64,000 nucleotides of DNA from the NCBI RefSeq assembly GCF_030817355.1, contig NZ_JAUSZH010000001.1, positions 1,984,001 to 2,048,000 on the forward strand, given 5' to 3'. The stretch is from Streptomyces sp. V1I1 (GTDB lineage Bacteria > Actinomycetota > Actinomycetes > Streptomycetales > Streptomycetaceae). The notes under the pieces are model-generated. The model had not been told where the DNA came from. It saw nothing but the letters and a program-made list of their open reading frames with translations, and did no database searches. Numbering within the stretch: position 1 is the stretch's first letter; each line of letters begins with the position of its first letter. Shown here piece by piece: positions 7,189 to 16,154 of the stretch. Both the position numbers and the translations under genes were made by a program.

Positions 7189-9306
7189 TCAGGCGTCGAT
7201 CCGTGAGCGGTCCAGCGTCGCGGCGGAGCTGGTGATGAACTCCTTACGGGGCGCGACCTCATTGCCCATGAGCAGGTCGAAGACCTGCTCGGAGGAGTCC
7301 AGGTCACCGATGTTGATCCGGCGCAGGGTGCGGTGGCGCGGGTCCATCGTGGTCTCCGCGAGCTGATCGGCGTCCATTTCACCGAGGCCCTTGTAGCGCT
7401 GGATGGAGTCCTTGAAGCGGACCCCCTTGCGCTGGAACTCCAGCAGCGTCTGGCGCAGCTCGTTGTCGGAGTACGTGTACACGTACTTGTCCTGGCCCTT
7501 CTTGGGCTGGACAAGTTCGACCCGGTGCAGCGGCGGCACGGCGGCGAAGACCCGGCCCGCCTCCACCATCGGCCGCATATAGCGCTGGAAGAGCGTGAGC
7601 AGCAGACAGCGGATGTGGGCGCCGTCGACATCGGCGTCGACCAGCAGGACGATCTTGCCGTAACGCGCAGCGTCGATGTCGAAGGTCCGGCCCGACCCGG
7701 CTCCTATGACCTGGATGATCGCCCCGCACTCGGCGTTCTTGAGCATGTCCGAGACGGACGACTTCTGTACGTTGAGGATCTTTCCGCGGATCGGCAGCAG
7801 CGCCTGGAACTCGCTGTTCCGGGCGAGCTTGGCGGTGCCGAGTGCCGAGTCCCCCTCGACGATGAAGAGCTCGCTGCGCTCCACGTCGTCGCTGCGGCAG
7901 TCGGCGAGCTTGGCGGGCAGCGAGGAGGTCTCCAGGGCCGTCTTCCTGCGCTGCGCCTCCTTGTGCTGGCGGGCCGCGATACGCGTACGGGCGGCGGCCA
8001 CGGCCTTCTCCAGCACCGCGCGGGCCTGTGCCTTGGCGTCCCGCTTGGTGGAGGTCAAGAACGCCTTGAGCTCCTTGGCGACGACATTGGCCACGATCCT
8101 GTTGGCCGCCGAGGTGCCCAGCACCTCCTTGGTCTGGCCCTCGAACTGCGGCTCCGCCAGCCGGACCGTGACGACCGCGGTGAGGCCCTCCAGGGCGTCG
8201 TCCTTGACGATGTCGTCCTCGGCGACGCGCAGCACCTTGGCGGAGCGCAGCACCTCGTTCACCGTCTTGGTGATGGAGCGCTCGAAGCCGGTCACATGGG
8301 TGCCGCCCTTTGGGGTGGCGATGATGTTCACGAAGGACTTGACGGCGGTGTCGTATCCCGTGCCCCAGCGCAGGGCGATGTCGACGCCGAGCTCCCGGGT
8401 GACCTCGGTGGGGGTCATATGGCCGCGGTCGTCGAGGACCGGGACGGTCTCCTTGAAGGAGCCCTGCCCGGTCAGCCGCAGCACGTCGCAGACGGCCTTG
8501 TCCTGGGCGAGGTATTCGCAGAACTCGCTGATGCCGCCGTCGAAGCGGAAGATCTCCTCGCTCTTGCCCTCGCCCTCCAGGTCGCGCTCGTCGCGCACCA
8601 CGATGGTCAGGCCGGGCACCAGGAAGGCAGTCTGGCGGGCGCGCTGGTGGAGGTGCTCCAGAGAGAGCTTGGCGTCCTTGAGGAAGATCTGCCGGTCCGC
8701 CCAGTACCGCACGCGCGTGCCGGTACGGGTCTTGGGCACGCGCTTGCCCTTGAGCAGCCCGTTCGCCGGGTCGAAGGGGGCGTCCGGGCCCGACTCGGTG
8801 AAGATACCGGGGACCCCGCGCCGGAAGCTGATCAGATGCGTCGCGCTGCCGCGGTCCACCTCGACGTCGAGGCGGGCGGAGAGGGCGTTGACGACGGAGG
8901 CGCCCACGCCGTGCAGACCGCCGGAGGCGGCGTACGAACCGCCGCCGAACTTGCCGCCGGCGTGCAGCTTGGTCATCACGACCTCGACGCCGGAGAGGCC
9001 GGTCTTGGGCTCGATGTCGACGGGGATGCCCCGGCCGTTGTCCTTGACCTCGACGGATCCGTCTTCGTGCAGGATCACCTCGATGTGGTCACAATGGCCC
9101 CCGAGGGCCTCATCGACGGAGTTGTCGATGATCTCCCAGAGGCAGTGCATCAGACCGCGGCTGTCGGTGGACCCGATGTACATTCCGGGGCGCTTGCGGA
9201 CCGCCTCGAGCCCCTCGAGTACGAGCAGGTGCCGCGCGGTGTAGTTGGAACCGTCACGGTCTGCGGTCAGCACCGCTGTGGACGGCACGGACGTTTCGGC
9301 GGTCAC
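7189..9306 (-). CDS. parE: DNA topoisomerase IV subunit B
   Basis: This 705-residue ATPase subunit of the type IIA topoisomerase decatenates replicated chromosomes together with ParC, which is not in this window. GHKL ATPase motifs are EIIDNSVDEALGG, DNGRGIPVDI and GGLHGVGASVVNAL. The TOPRIM domain shows EGDSALGTAKLARN and DADVDGAHIRCLLLT, and the C-terminal end has the MDPRHRTLRRI region. The GTG start at 9306 is preceded by GAGGAG at 8 bases. It lacks the large insertion of proteobacterial GyrB and is distinguished from GyrB by its place beside hrdB, as in other streptomycetes. Assignment as ParE rather than GyrB rests partly on that context. Confidence 0.9.
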   Translation of the reverse strand: MTAETSVPSTAVLTADRDGSNYTARHLLVLEGLEAVRKRPGMYIGSTDSRGLMHCLWEIIDNSVDEALGGHCDHIEVILHEDGSVEVKDNGRGIPVDIEPKTGLSGVEVVMTKLHAGGKFGGGSYAASGGLHGVGASVVNALSARLDVEVDRGSATHLISFRRGVPGIFTESGPDAPFDPANGLLKGKRVPKTRTGTRVRYWADRQIFLKDAKLSLEHLHQRARQTAFLVPGLTIVVRDERDLEGEGKSEEIFRFDGGISEFCEYLAQDKAVCDVLRLTGQGSFKETVPVLDDRGHMTPTEVTRELGVDIALRWGTGYDTAVKSFVNIIATPKGGTHVTGFERSITKTVNEVLRSAKVLRVAEDDIVKDDALEGLTAVVTVRLAEPQFEGQTKEVLGTSAANRIVANVVAKELKAFLTSTKRDAKAQARAVLEKAVAAARTRIAARQHKEAQRRKTALETSSLPAKLADCRSDDVERSELFIVEGDSALGTAKLARNSEFQALLPIRGKILNVQKSSVSDMLKNAECGAIIQVIGAGSGRTFDIDAARYGKIVLLVDADVDGAHIRCLLLTLFQRYMRPMVEAGRVFAAVPPLHRVELVQPKKGQDKYVYTYSDNELRQTLLEFQRKGVRFKDSIQRYKGLGEMDADQLAETTMDPRHRTLRRINIGDLDSSEQVFDLLMGNEVAPRKEFITSSAATLDRSRIDA

Positions 9307-9739
9307 GCGGTTCGCTCCTCGCTGAATTTCAGTTGTGGCCCAGTGGGGTACAGGCCCGGCGTCGGTCGCCGGTCAGAGGGTACCGAGGCCTGGTAGAGCC
9401 GATGCAACGCCACCCTCGTGAATTCTGATGCTAGCCCAGCCTCGTATACATGTTCGATCCCTCGATGGAGTGACGTGCACATCACGTTCCCTTCCAGGCA
9501 TGAACCATTTAGGCTCCGGGCACGTCCTCATCAACAACCGGCAACCCAGCCGGGAGGGCCAAACGAGACAAGCAACGCGAAATCCGTAGAGCGAAGCAAT
9601 ACGGCTCATTCGCCGCCAACCGGCAACAGACAGCAACCTTGAGAAGAAGTTTCGAGGAAAAGCCCCGAGCGGGAACGTTTTCGGGCTGGTTGGATGTTGA
9701 CCCTGGTACGACAGCTCGTCGAGCTAGAGAAGAGGCGAC
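9307..9739. other. divergent intergenic region between parE and the DUF7455-type gene
   Basis: This 433-bp stretch carries the upstream signals of both genes. The parE ribosome-binding site is near 9315. Before the plus-strand gene, GGGAAC (9671-9676) and GTT (9696-9698) are 19 bp apart, loosely like a sigma-R type promoter, and a TTGACC stands at 9697-9702; neither is convincing. No tRNA, small ORF with good codon bias, or hairpin of note was seen. Confidence 0.4.
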
Positions 9740-9970
9740 GTGACTACTGTTCTGACCCCCGCGAGCCCCCTGACGGCCGCTGATCGCTGCGACCGCTGCG
9801 GCGCCCAGGCGTACCTGCGTGTCGTCCTGACCAGCGGCGGTGAACTGCTCTTCTGCGCCCACCACGGACGTAAGTTCGAGCCGGAACTCAAGAAGATCGC
9901 CGCGGAAATACAGGATGAGACCGACCGACTCACGGCCGTACCGGCCGCTGTCGGTGAAGAGGAACACTGA
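9740..9970 (+). CDS. small actinobacterial Cys/His protein (DUF7455-like)
   Basis: This 76-residue protein has CDRCGAQAYLRVVL, an internal LLFCAHHGRKFEPEL and a charged tail. The spacing C-x2-C ... C-x2-H suggests a small zinc-binding fold. The first GTG is preceded by AGAAGAGG. Proteins of this size and pattern are widespread in actinobacteria without a known role. It has its own hairpin terminator downstream and no operon partner, and stands divergent from parE. I infer metal binding from the four ligands only; no enzymatic motif is present. Confidence 0.8.
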   Translation: MTTVLTPASPLTAADRCDRCGAQAYLRVVLTSGGELLFCAHHGRKFEPELKKIAAEIQDETDRLTAVPAAVGEEEH

Positions 9971-9996
9971 CACCTCGCATCCCACGACGAGCCACG

Positions 9997-10055
9997 GGCC
10001 GGTCTCCAGGACCGGCCGACGGGCGGCCACCCCTGAATACCAGGGGCGGCCGCCC
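9997..10055 (+). terminator. two consecutive hairpins after the small Cys/His gene
   Basis: The first hairpin has an 8-bp stem (9997-10004 with 10010-10017). The second is a 15-position stem with one mismatch (10021-10035 with 10041-10055) and loop AATAC. Together they lie 27-85 bp past the stop and before the convergent protease gene. Confidence 0.65.
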
Positions 10056-10148
10056 GCTCTCATACCGTGACCGCGGCGCGGCGGTCGCTCAGGCGTCCTG
10101 CCTGAGACCTCAGGCCTCAGGTGTCGGCGTCAGATCTCAGGCCTCGGT

Positions 10149-10964
10149 TCACCACCGGACCACGGCCGAGATCCGCGTATACACCCCCGGGCTGCTCGCC
10201 TGCCCGCAGCCGCTGCCCCACGAGACGAGGCCGATGAGCTTCCCGCCGGCCACCAGCGGCCCTCCGCTGTCCCCCTGACAGGCGTCCCGCCCACCCCTGG
10301 CGTCTCCTGCGCAGAGCATCGTGGACGCGACGTAGCGCCCGCTCAGGCCGCCTGGATAGGCCTGTCCGCAGGCCTGGTCCGACAGGATCGTCACCTGCGC
10401 GGCGTGGAGGGTGGACGCATAGCTGCCATCCCCTTTCGTATCGCCCCAGCCGTAGACAGTGGCGCTCGTCCCCGGTCGGTACGCAGCGTCTCCGGAACGT
10501 GCCAGACCGATCACTTGGGAGGCGGGCAGCGCCTTGGCCAGCGTCAGCATCGCCACGTCCACGTTGTTCGTCGTCGGGTCGTACCTCGGCGCGACCTGGG
10601 TGCCGCTGACCGCGATTTCCTGGCCTCCCGCGCCGACCAGTTCCGAGCGACCCGAGAGGACGCGGAGGTCGCGGATCTCGCTCACCTCCTGGCCGAGGAC
10701 AGTCCGGCTCAGGCAGTGGGCGGCGGTCAGCACCTTTGTCGGCGCCACCACGACACCTCCGCAGAACTGACCGGCGCGCTTACCCCCGAACCGGTCACGG
10801 CTGGCCAGCGCAACGACCCATGGGCTGTCGGCGACACGTGCCGGATAGCCGCCCACCACCACTCCGTCGGCGGCGGCCGGCACGGGCGATGTCAACGGCG
10901 CCAATGCCGCCGCGGTGATCAGGGCCAGCGCCCCGGTCAGGGCTCGGGCGAGGGAACGACGCAT
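10149..10964 (-). CDS. secreted trypsin-like serine protease (S1 family)
   Basis: This 271-residue exported protease has a signal peptide (MRRSLARALTGALALITAAALA, cleavage near residue 32 after PVPAAA) and a mature start close to VVVGGYPARVADSPW. The catalytic triad is visible: His in LTAAHCLSR, Asp in NNVDVAMLTL, Ser in CQGDSGGPLV. The cysteine pairs expected of chymotrypsin folds are present (FCGGVV/AHC, ACGQ, MLCAG/DACQ). ATG 10964 is chosen because AGGAGG lies 6 bases upstream. It is a single-gene unit between the Cys/His gene and hrdB. Confidence 0.9.
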   Translation of the reverse strand: MRRSLARALTGALALITAAALAPLTSPVPAAADGVVVGGYPARVADSPWVVALASRDRFGGKRAGQFCGGVVVAPTKVLTAAHCLSRTVLGQEVSEIRDLRVLSGRSELVGAGGQEIAVSGTQVAPRYDPTTNNVDVAMLTLAKALPASQVIGLARSGDAAYRPGTSATVYGWGDTKGDGSYASTLHAAQVTILSDQACGQAYPGGLSGRYVASTMLCAGDARGGRDACQGDSGGPLVAGGKLIGLVSWGSGCGQASSPGVYTRISAVVRW

Positions 10965-11072
10965 AAGGGCCTCCTGACTCAGCGTGAAACGAGTCCACTC
11001 AGAGTCAGCCAGCAGACCACAGCCCGCACCCGGGCACACACGATGCGCACCTGCGGTTCTACGCAGGGCGCA

Positions 11073-11116
11073 CGACGAAGGGCCCGCCCCCCTGACGGGA
11101 TGCGGGCCCTTCGTCG
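11073..11116 (-). terminator. hrdB terminator hairpin
   Basis: A perfect 15-bp stem (CGACGAAGGGCCCGC and complement) with a 14-nt loop begins 16 bp after the hrdB stop. Confidence 0.75.
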
Positions 11117-11131
11117 ACGTACGGCCGCGAC

Positions 11132-12688
11132 CTAGTCGAGGTAGTCGCGCAGAACCTGCGAACGCGACGGGTGACGCAGCTTCGACATGGTCTTGGACTC
11201 GATCTGCCGGATGCGTTCACGCGTCACGCCGTAGACCTTGCCGATCTCGTCCAGGGTCTTCGGCTGGCCGTCGGTGAGACCGAAGCGCATGGAGACCACG
11301 CCCGCCTCACGCTCGGACAGGGTGTCGAGCACCGAGTGCAGCTGCTCCTGCAGCAGCGTGAAGCTGACCGCGTCGGCCGGGACGACCGCCTCGGAGTCCT
11401 CGATCAGGTCACCGAACTCGCTGTCGCCGTCCTCACCGAGGGGGGTGTGCAGCGAGATCGGCTCACGGCCGTACTTCTGGACCTCGATGACCTTCTCGGG
11501 GGTCATGTCGAGCTCCTTGGCCAGCTCCTCCGGGGTGGGCTCACGGCCCAGGTCCTGGAGCATCTGGCGCTGCACGCGCGCGAGCTTGTTGATGACCTCG
11601 ACCATGTGCACCGGGATACGGATGGTGCGGGCCTGGTCGGCCATGGCGCGGGTGATCGCCTGACGGATCCACCAGGTGGCGTACGTGGAGAACTTGTAGC
11701 CCTTGGTGTAGTCGAACTTCTCGACCGCGCGGATCAGACCGAGGTTGCCCTCTTGGATCAGGTCCAGGAAGAGCATGCCGCGGCCCGTGTACCGCTTGGC
11801 CAGGGAGACGACCAGGCGGAGGTTGGCCTCCAGCAGGTGGTTCTTGGCGCGGCGGCCGTCCTCGGCAATGATCTCCAGTTCGCGCTTGAGCTTCGGCGCG
11901 AGCTTGTCGGAGTTCGCCAGCTTGTCCTCGGCGAACAGACCCGCCTCGATGCGCTTGGCGAGCTCCACCTCCTGCTCTGCGTTGAGGAGGGGGACCTTGC
12001 CGATCTGCTTGAGGTAGTCCTTGACCGGGTCGGCGGTGGCGCCGGCGACGGCGACCTGCTGCGCAGGCGCGTCGTCCTCGTCGTCGTCGGAGAGAACGAA
12101 GCCCTTGTTCTCGCCCTCGGCCTCTTCTTCCTCGCCCTTGCCACCGGGCTGGACCTCATCGAGCAGCTCTTCGCCCTCGGCGGCCTCGTCGGCATCCTTC
12201 TTGCCCGTGGCCTTCTTGGCCACGGTCTTCTTGGCGGCGGTCTTCTTCGCCGCCGTCTTCTTGGCTGCCGTCTTCTTGGCGGCGGCCTTCTTGGCAGGCG
12301 CGTTTGCCTCGACCTCGTCGGCCGGGACGTCGACGGTCTCGGCCGTCGGCGCCGCGGTGGCCGCGACGGTCTTCGCCGTGGCGGTCTTGGCCGCGACAGT
12401 CTTGGTGGCGGTGCGCTTTGCCGGGCTCTTCGCTGCGACGCTCTTGCGGGCGCGCTTCGGCGACTCCGCGGCACTGACCATCAGCGTCACACCCTCTTCC
12501 TCGAGGATCTGGTTGAGGCTGCGCAGAACATTCTTCCACTGGGTTGGCGGAATCTGGTCAGCCTCGAAGGCCCGACGCACGTCATCGCCGGCGATCTGCC
12601 CATCAGCCTTTCCCCGCTCGATGAGCGCCATCACAGACTCGGACTCGGCGATCTCCGGCGGGAGCGTACGGGATGTGCTGGCCGACAC
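11132..12688 (-). CDS. hrdB: principal RNA polymerase sigma factor HrdB
   Basis: This 518-residue sigma-70 group 1 factor directs housekeeping transcription. Region 1.1 starts at [16 protein letters not shown] lysine/alanine-rich insert around residues 80-165 contains repeated (T/A)AKKTAAKK units typical of streptomycete HrdB. Then come 1.2 ([16 protein letters not shown]), region 2 ([35 protein letters not shown]), region 3 and region 4 ([31 protein letters not shown]). GTG 12688 matches the known N-terminus and has GAGAGG upstream; the longer frame to 12757 is leader sequence. whiH lies upstream on the same strand, as in other streptomycetes. Confidence 0.97.
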   Translation of the reverse strand: MSASTSRTLPPEIAESESVMALIERGKADGQIAGDDVRRAFEADQIPPTQWKNVLRSLNQILEEEGVTLMVSAAESPKRARKSVAAKSPAKRTATKTVAAKTATAKTVAATAAPTAETVDVPADEVEANAPAKKAAAKKTAAKKTAAKKTAAKKTVAKKATGKKDADEAAEGEELLDEVQPGGKGEEEEAEGENKGFVLSDDDEDDAPAQQVAVAGATADPVKDYLKQIGKVPLLNAEQEVELAKRIEAGLFAEDKLANSDKLAPKLKRELEIIAEDGRRAKNHLLEANLRLVVSLAKRYTGRGMLFLDLIQEGNLGLIRAVEKFDYTKGYKFSTYATWWIRQAITRAMADQARTIRIPVHMVEVINKLARVQRQMLQDLGREPTPEELAKELDMTPEKVIEVQKYGREPISLHTPLGEDGDSEFGDLIEDSEAVVPADAVSFTLLQEQLHSVLDTLSEREAGVVSMRFGLTDGQPKTLDEIGKVYGVTRERIRQIESKTMSKLRHPSRSQVLRDYLD

Positions 12689-13025
12689 GAACAACCTCTC
12701 GGAACGATGGAAACGGCTTCCGGCCCCGCCCATGATCGGGCCGGAGCCGACGACCACCAGGCTGCGGATGTGCCGGTGGCGCGGGCTGAGCCTCGGATTT
12801 GAACAGCGCGCTCACTGGCGGCTGTATTCCCTCCGCGGCTCTCACCTCTTAGGTCATCGCACTGTTTCGAGGAGTGTTACGCCCAATCCACGTGGCCCGA
12901 GTCACACCTCATTTACGACGAAACGACCAGAGGGGGAGATCACCACACAATCGTGCCGCCGGACCCCCGTGGAATCCGGCGACACGCGATGCGTACGCCT
13001 CCATACTCCTGACCGTGCCCCGCGG
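12689..13025 (-). promoter_or_regulatory. hrdB upstream region (337 bp)
   Basis: The stretch between whiH and hrdB must hold the hrdB promoters. On the minus strand there is a GGGAAT block (12826-12831) like the -35 of sigma-R type promoters. The nearest GTT (12802-12804) is 21 bp away, longer than the usual ~18, so I do not call it firmly. No hairpin or coding frame of note was seen. Confidence 0.4.
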
Positions 13026-13913
13026 TCAGTGCTCGCGCGGCGCGGGCACGACTCGCTCCACCTCCGGGTGGACGGTGAGCAGTTGACGCATGGCCGACTC
13101 CGCGGCGTGCGAATCGCCGGTGGCCAGGGTGTCGACGATCCGCGCGTGGTGGGTCAGGGAGACCTCCGTGGGGCGGTCACAGCCGGTGACCGGGCCGCCG
13201 GAGACCTGGAGGGCCGCGGAGACGATGCCGGAGAGGTGCTCCAGCATGCGGTTGCCCGCGAGCTGGATCAGCAGGGAGTGGAACTCCGCGTCGGCCCGCG
13301 AGAAGGTGATCCCGTCACCCTGAGCGAGCGCATGGCTCATGATCTCGACCATGTCGGCGAGCCGCTGCTGGACGTCCTCACGGCCGTGACCTGCAGCGAG
13401 GCGGGCGGCGAGCGGCTCGATGGTCCAGCGCAGCTCGTTCAGCTCGCGGCGCTGGTCGTCACGCTGCGGACCGAAGGCGCGCCACTCGATGATGTCGGGG
13501 TCCAGCAGATTCCAGTCGCTGACCGGACGGACCCGGGTGCCGACATTGGGGCGGGCGCTGACCAGGCCTTTGGCCTCGAGGACGCGCAGCGACTCCCGGA
13601 CGACGGTGCGGGAGACCTCGAAGCGCTGGCCGATCTCCTCTGGGACGAGCGGGCGGTCGGCTCCGAGGTCTCCGGAGACGATCATCTGGCCAAGCTGCTG
13701 GACGAGTTGGCCGTGCAGTCCGCGGCCGCGGCTGCCTGCTGCACGGCGGCCGACCCGGCCCAACTCGGCTTCGGAGCCGTCCCAGGAGGGAGGGCCGACG
13801 CGGTCGGCGCCGGGCGACTCCGCGTAGGGGTATCGGTCGAGTTCGCCCGGGCCGGCGAGGCCGGACTCGGCGGGGCGGGCGGCGGTCATCATGGTGTGCG
13901 CAAGGGTACTCAC
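13026..13913 (-). CDS. whiH: sporulation regulator WhiH (GntR/FadR family)
   Basis: This 295-residue GntR-family regulator is needed in aerial hyphae for orderly sporulation septation in Streptomyces. An N-terminal extension (~1-65) precedes the winged-helix domain (GRGLHGQLVQQLGQMIVSGDL, then EEIGQRFEVSRTVVRESLRVLEAKGLV). A FadR-type C-terminal ligand domain follows, with E/D-H metal-ligand residues in RADAEFHSLL and SLTHHARIVDTL. The GTG start has AAAGGA 5 bases upstream. The gene next to hrdB is WhiH in other streptomycetes. A candidate sigma-WhiG promoter lies about 90 bp upstream. Confidence 0.95.
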   Translation of the reverse strand: MSTLAHTMMTAARPAESGLAGPGELDRYPYAESPGADRVGPPSWDGSEAELGRVGRRAAGSRGRGLHGQLVQQLGQMIVSGDLGADRPLVPEEIGQRFEVSRTVVRESLRVLEAKGLVSARPNVGTRVRPVSDWNLLDPDIIEWRAFGPQRDDQRRELNELRWTIEPLAARLAAGHGREDVQQRLADMVEIMSHALAQGDGITFSRADAEFHSLLIQLAGNRMLEHLSGIVSAALQVSGGPVTGCDRPTEVSLTHHARIVDTLATGDSHAAESAMRQLLTVHPEVERVVPAPREH

Positions 13914-14005
13914 GCATCCTTTGTCGGCTCGGGTTCAGCGGCCCTTGAGGTCTTTGGTGAAAAGCACACGAAAGGGTGATCGGCGCTGGCCCCGCAATTG
14001 ACGCC

Positions 14006-14032
14006 TTATCGGAAAGAAGCGGGCGCACTCAA
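14006..14032 (-). promoter_or_regulatory. candidate sigma-WhiG promoter of whiH
   Basis: On the minus strand TTGA (14029-14032), a 15-bp spacer, and TCCGATAA (14006-14013) resemble the FliA/WhiG pattern TAAA-N15-GCCGATAA, with 7 of 8 matches in the -10. In S. coelicolor whiH is known to depend on sigma-WhiG. The predicted leader is about 90 nt. Confidence 0.5.
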
Positions 14033-14072
14033 GGGAGTTGTGAGCAGTTCGCCGAGACCCGGTCGATCATGA

Positions 14073-15941
14073 TCACCAACGGGCGCTACGACGAAGGCCC
14101 GTGAACAGATACGCGCAGATCAGAGCCGACAACGACAACGCCAGCGCCGCGCCGACAGGTTGGGCGAGGAGGCTCCCCCCGGTCATCAGCCAGTCGTCCG
14201 CCTGCCGCGGCAGCTGCACCCAGGCCAGCTCGCGCAGCCTGCCCGGGAGTCCGGCGATCGAACGGACTGACGGAGCGGCGAGCGCCGTCTGTACGAGCGG
14301 GGCGATGACGACCGGTACGGCAAGTACGGCAGCCACTCCGGCGGCCGTGACCCGGCAGATTCCGGCGGCGAGCAGCCCCGCCCAGGCACAGCCCACCGCG
14401 AGCCCTCCCCAACTGGCGGCCAGGTCGGGCCAGTTCCGCGGGACTTGGGCCAAATCGCTTCCGTACACGAGGCGGAGGGCCTGGACGTCGGCCGCCACGG
14501 TGATGAACGCGAGCAACAGCGCGGCCATGGCGGTCACCGCGAGCTTGGCCAGCAGGAGGCCGAGGCGGCGGGGCACGGTGCCGCGGGCGGCGGCCAGCGC
14601 GGGGTAGCGGAACTCCTCGCCGAAGGAGAGCGCCCCCAGCAGTCCGGCGCCGAAGGCCGCGGGCGGCAGCGGAAGGAACTCGGGCCAGGCGGCAAGCGCG
14701 GTCGGGAGGGGGGTGGAGCCGACACTGGCCAGCAGGACGCACAGGGCGGCTGAGGCGACGAGGACGGCTGCCGCGACGAGGAGGGCGGTACGGACTCCGA
14801 GGAGGCGGCGTAGTTCGTACCGCAGGGGCCTGAGGGGGCTGCGTACGGGGCGCGGCTGGGACCGGACCGGGGGTCGGGCTGGGGGTGGGAGTGAATGGGG
14901 GTCGGGGTGTTGCGTGGCTCGGGGGGCGGTCGGGGCGGGGGGCTTCTCGGCGTCGGGGGCGGAGGGCTTCACGGCGTCGAGGTCGGGGCCGGAGGGCTTC
15001 ACGGCGTCGGGGTCGGGGGCGGAGAGCGGCGCGGAGGCGGACGGGGCGGGGGCGGGGGGCGGCGCGAGGCCCGTGTCACCGACCTCGTCGTTGAGCCGGT
15101 GGACGAGTACGCCGTGCCGGAAGGCGGTTTCGCCGATCTCGGCGCAGCTGCTGCCGTAGACGGAGAGCAGGCTGCCACCCTCGGCGACAACCTCGACCGA
15201 GCGCCGGGCGGCACGCGCCTCGCGGGTGACAACTGCGGCCAGGCGTGCGGCGTGCGGGGTACTGACTGCCACGCGGGGGCGGAGCCTGGTGCGGGAGAAG
15301 GCGGCTGCGTCCTGGTCGGCGACGAGGCGGCCGGCATCGAGGGTGACGACGCGGTCGGCGAGGCGCGCGGCCTCCTTGGGGTCGCTGGTGGTGCAGAGGA
15401 CGGTGCCGCCGCGGGCGGCGTGGGTGCGCAGCAGGCCGTACAGCCAGCTGTTCTCGCGGGGCGAGAGACCCTTCGCGGGCTCGTCGAGGATGAGCGTCTG
15501 TGGGTCACCCAGCAGCGCGGAGGCGAGCCCGAGCCTGCGGTCCATCCCGAGCGAGAGCGTGCCGAGACGTCGGCCGCCGAGGCCGGTGAGACCGACGGCT
15601 TCGAGCAGCTCGTCGGCGCGTGAGGCAGGCACTCCGGCGGCGGCGCAGAGCATACGGAGCTGGCCCCGGGCGGTCCGTGCCGGATGGCCGGGCACGTCGC
15701 CGAGGAGCACCCCCACCTCGCGGGCCGGGTGGGCGATGCGGTGGAGGGGGTTGCCGCGGAAGTAGGTGATGCCCCGTCCGGTCTCGAGTTCGAGCATCAG
15801 ACGCAGCGCCGTCGTCTTGCCGGAGCCGTTGGCTCCGACGAGCACCGTGATACTGCCTGGCCGGGCCTCGAAGGTGAGGTCGTCGACGGCGGGCGGGAGG
15901 TCTCGGCGGGGGGTGCTGGTCAGTCCGATGGCCTGGAGCAT
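14073..15941 (-). CDS. ABC transporter, ATPase fused to permease through a proline-rich linker
   Basis: This 622-residue protein joins a nucleotide-binding domain (~1-240; Walker A VGANGSGKTTAL, signature-like LSLGMDRRL, Walker B LILDEPAKGL, switch STTSDP-type CTTSD) to a C-terminal membrane region with about six helices (~410-620). Between them is a long proline/alanine linker (~310-395) with repeats of DPDAVKPS type. The signature departs from LSGGQ but LSLGM is common in ABC-2 exporters. ABC-2 export is the closest family; the substrate is unknown. ATG 15941 is favoured because it precedes the conserved LQAIGLTS start of the ATPase. The linker is GC-rich simple sequence on the DNA level. 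Confidence 0.8.
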   Translation of the reverse strand: MLQAIGLTSTPRRDLPPAVDDLTFEARPGSITVLVGANGSGKTTALRLMLELETGRGITYFRGNPLHRIAHPAREVGVLLGDVPGHPARTARGQLRMLCAAAGVPASRADELLEAVGLTGLGGRRLGTLSLGMDRRLGLASALLGDPQTLILDEPAKGLSPRENSWLYGLLRTHAARGGTVLCTTSDPKEAARLADRVVTLDAGRLVADQDAAAFSRTRLRPRVAVSTPHAARLAAVVTREARAARRSVEVVAEGGSLLSVYGSSCAEIGETAFRHGVLVHRLNDEVGDTGLAPPPAPAPSASAPLSAPDPDAVKPSGPDLDAVKPSAPDAEKPPAPTAPRATQHPDPHSLPPPARPPVRSQPRPVRSPLRPLRYELRRLLGVRTALLVAAAVLVASAALCVLLASVGSTPLPTALAAWPEFLPLPPAAFGAGLLGALSFGEEFRYPALAAARGTVPRRLGLLLAKLAVTAMAALLLAFITVAADVQALRLVYGSDLAQVPRNWPDLAASWGGLAVGCAWAGLLAAGICRVTAAGVAAVLAVPVVIAPLVQTALAAPSVRSIAGLPGRLRELAWVQLPRQADDWLMTGGSLLAQPVGAALALSLSALICAYLFTGLRRSARW

Positions 15942-16154
15942 CGCTTCTCTCGCGGAAGGTGAGACCGCTCGGCGGCAGGGCGGGTACCCAGCAAGATAAC
16001 GCGACATTTCTGACTTTTCGCGCAACGGCAGGGCCCGGGTGTCAGCCCTTCACCGACGTCGGCCGGGAGTCCTGTCCGGACGCGGGGGCGGGTTTCGACC
16101 GGGCTCGGGCCGGACGGCGCGGCCGAGCTTCGACCGGGCTCTGGACGGCTTCGG

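Noticed and set aside
7083..7631. N-terminal extension of the HisKA_3 kinase frame into parE
   Set aside because: The extra residues are Ser/Arg/Thr-rich antisense of parE, and a good GGAGG site stands before GTG 7082.
10100..10151. Another stop-spanning duplication at the trypsin-like protease end (repeated CTCAGGCCTC)
   Set aside because: The CTCAGGCCTC copies do not extend over the stop codon, so it was not counted with the five clear cases.
12791..12806. tRNA T-arm-like GGATTTGAAC
   Set aside because: No acceptor or anticodon arm can be folded around it and it lies in the hrdB leader.
12802..12831. Sigma-R type promoter before hrdB (GGGAAT ... GTT)
   Set aside because: The spacing is 21 bp where about 18 is expected, so it was left as a note only.
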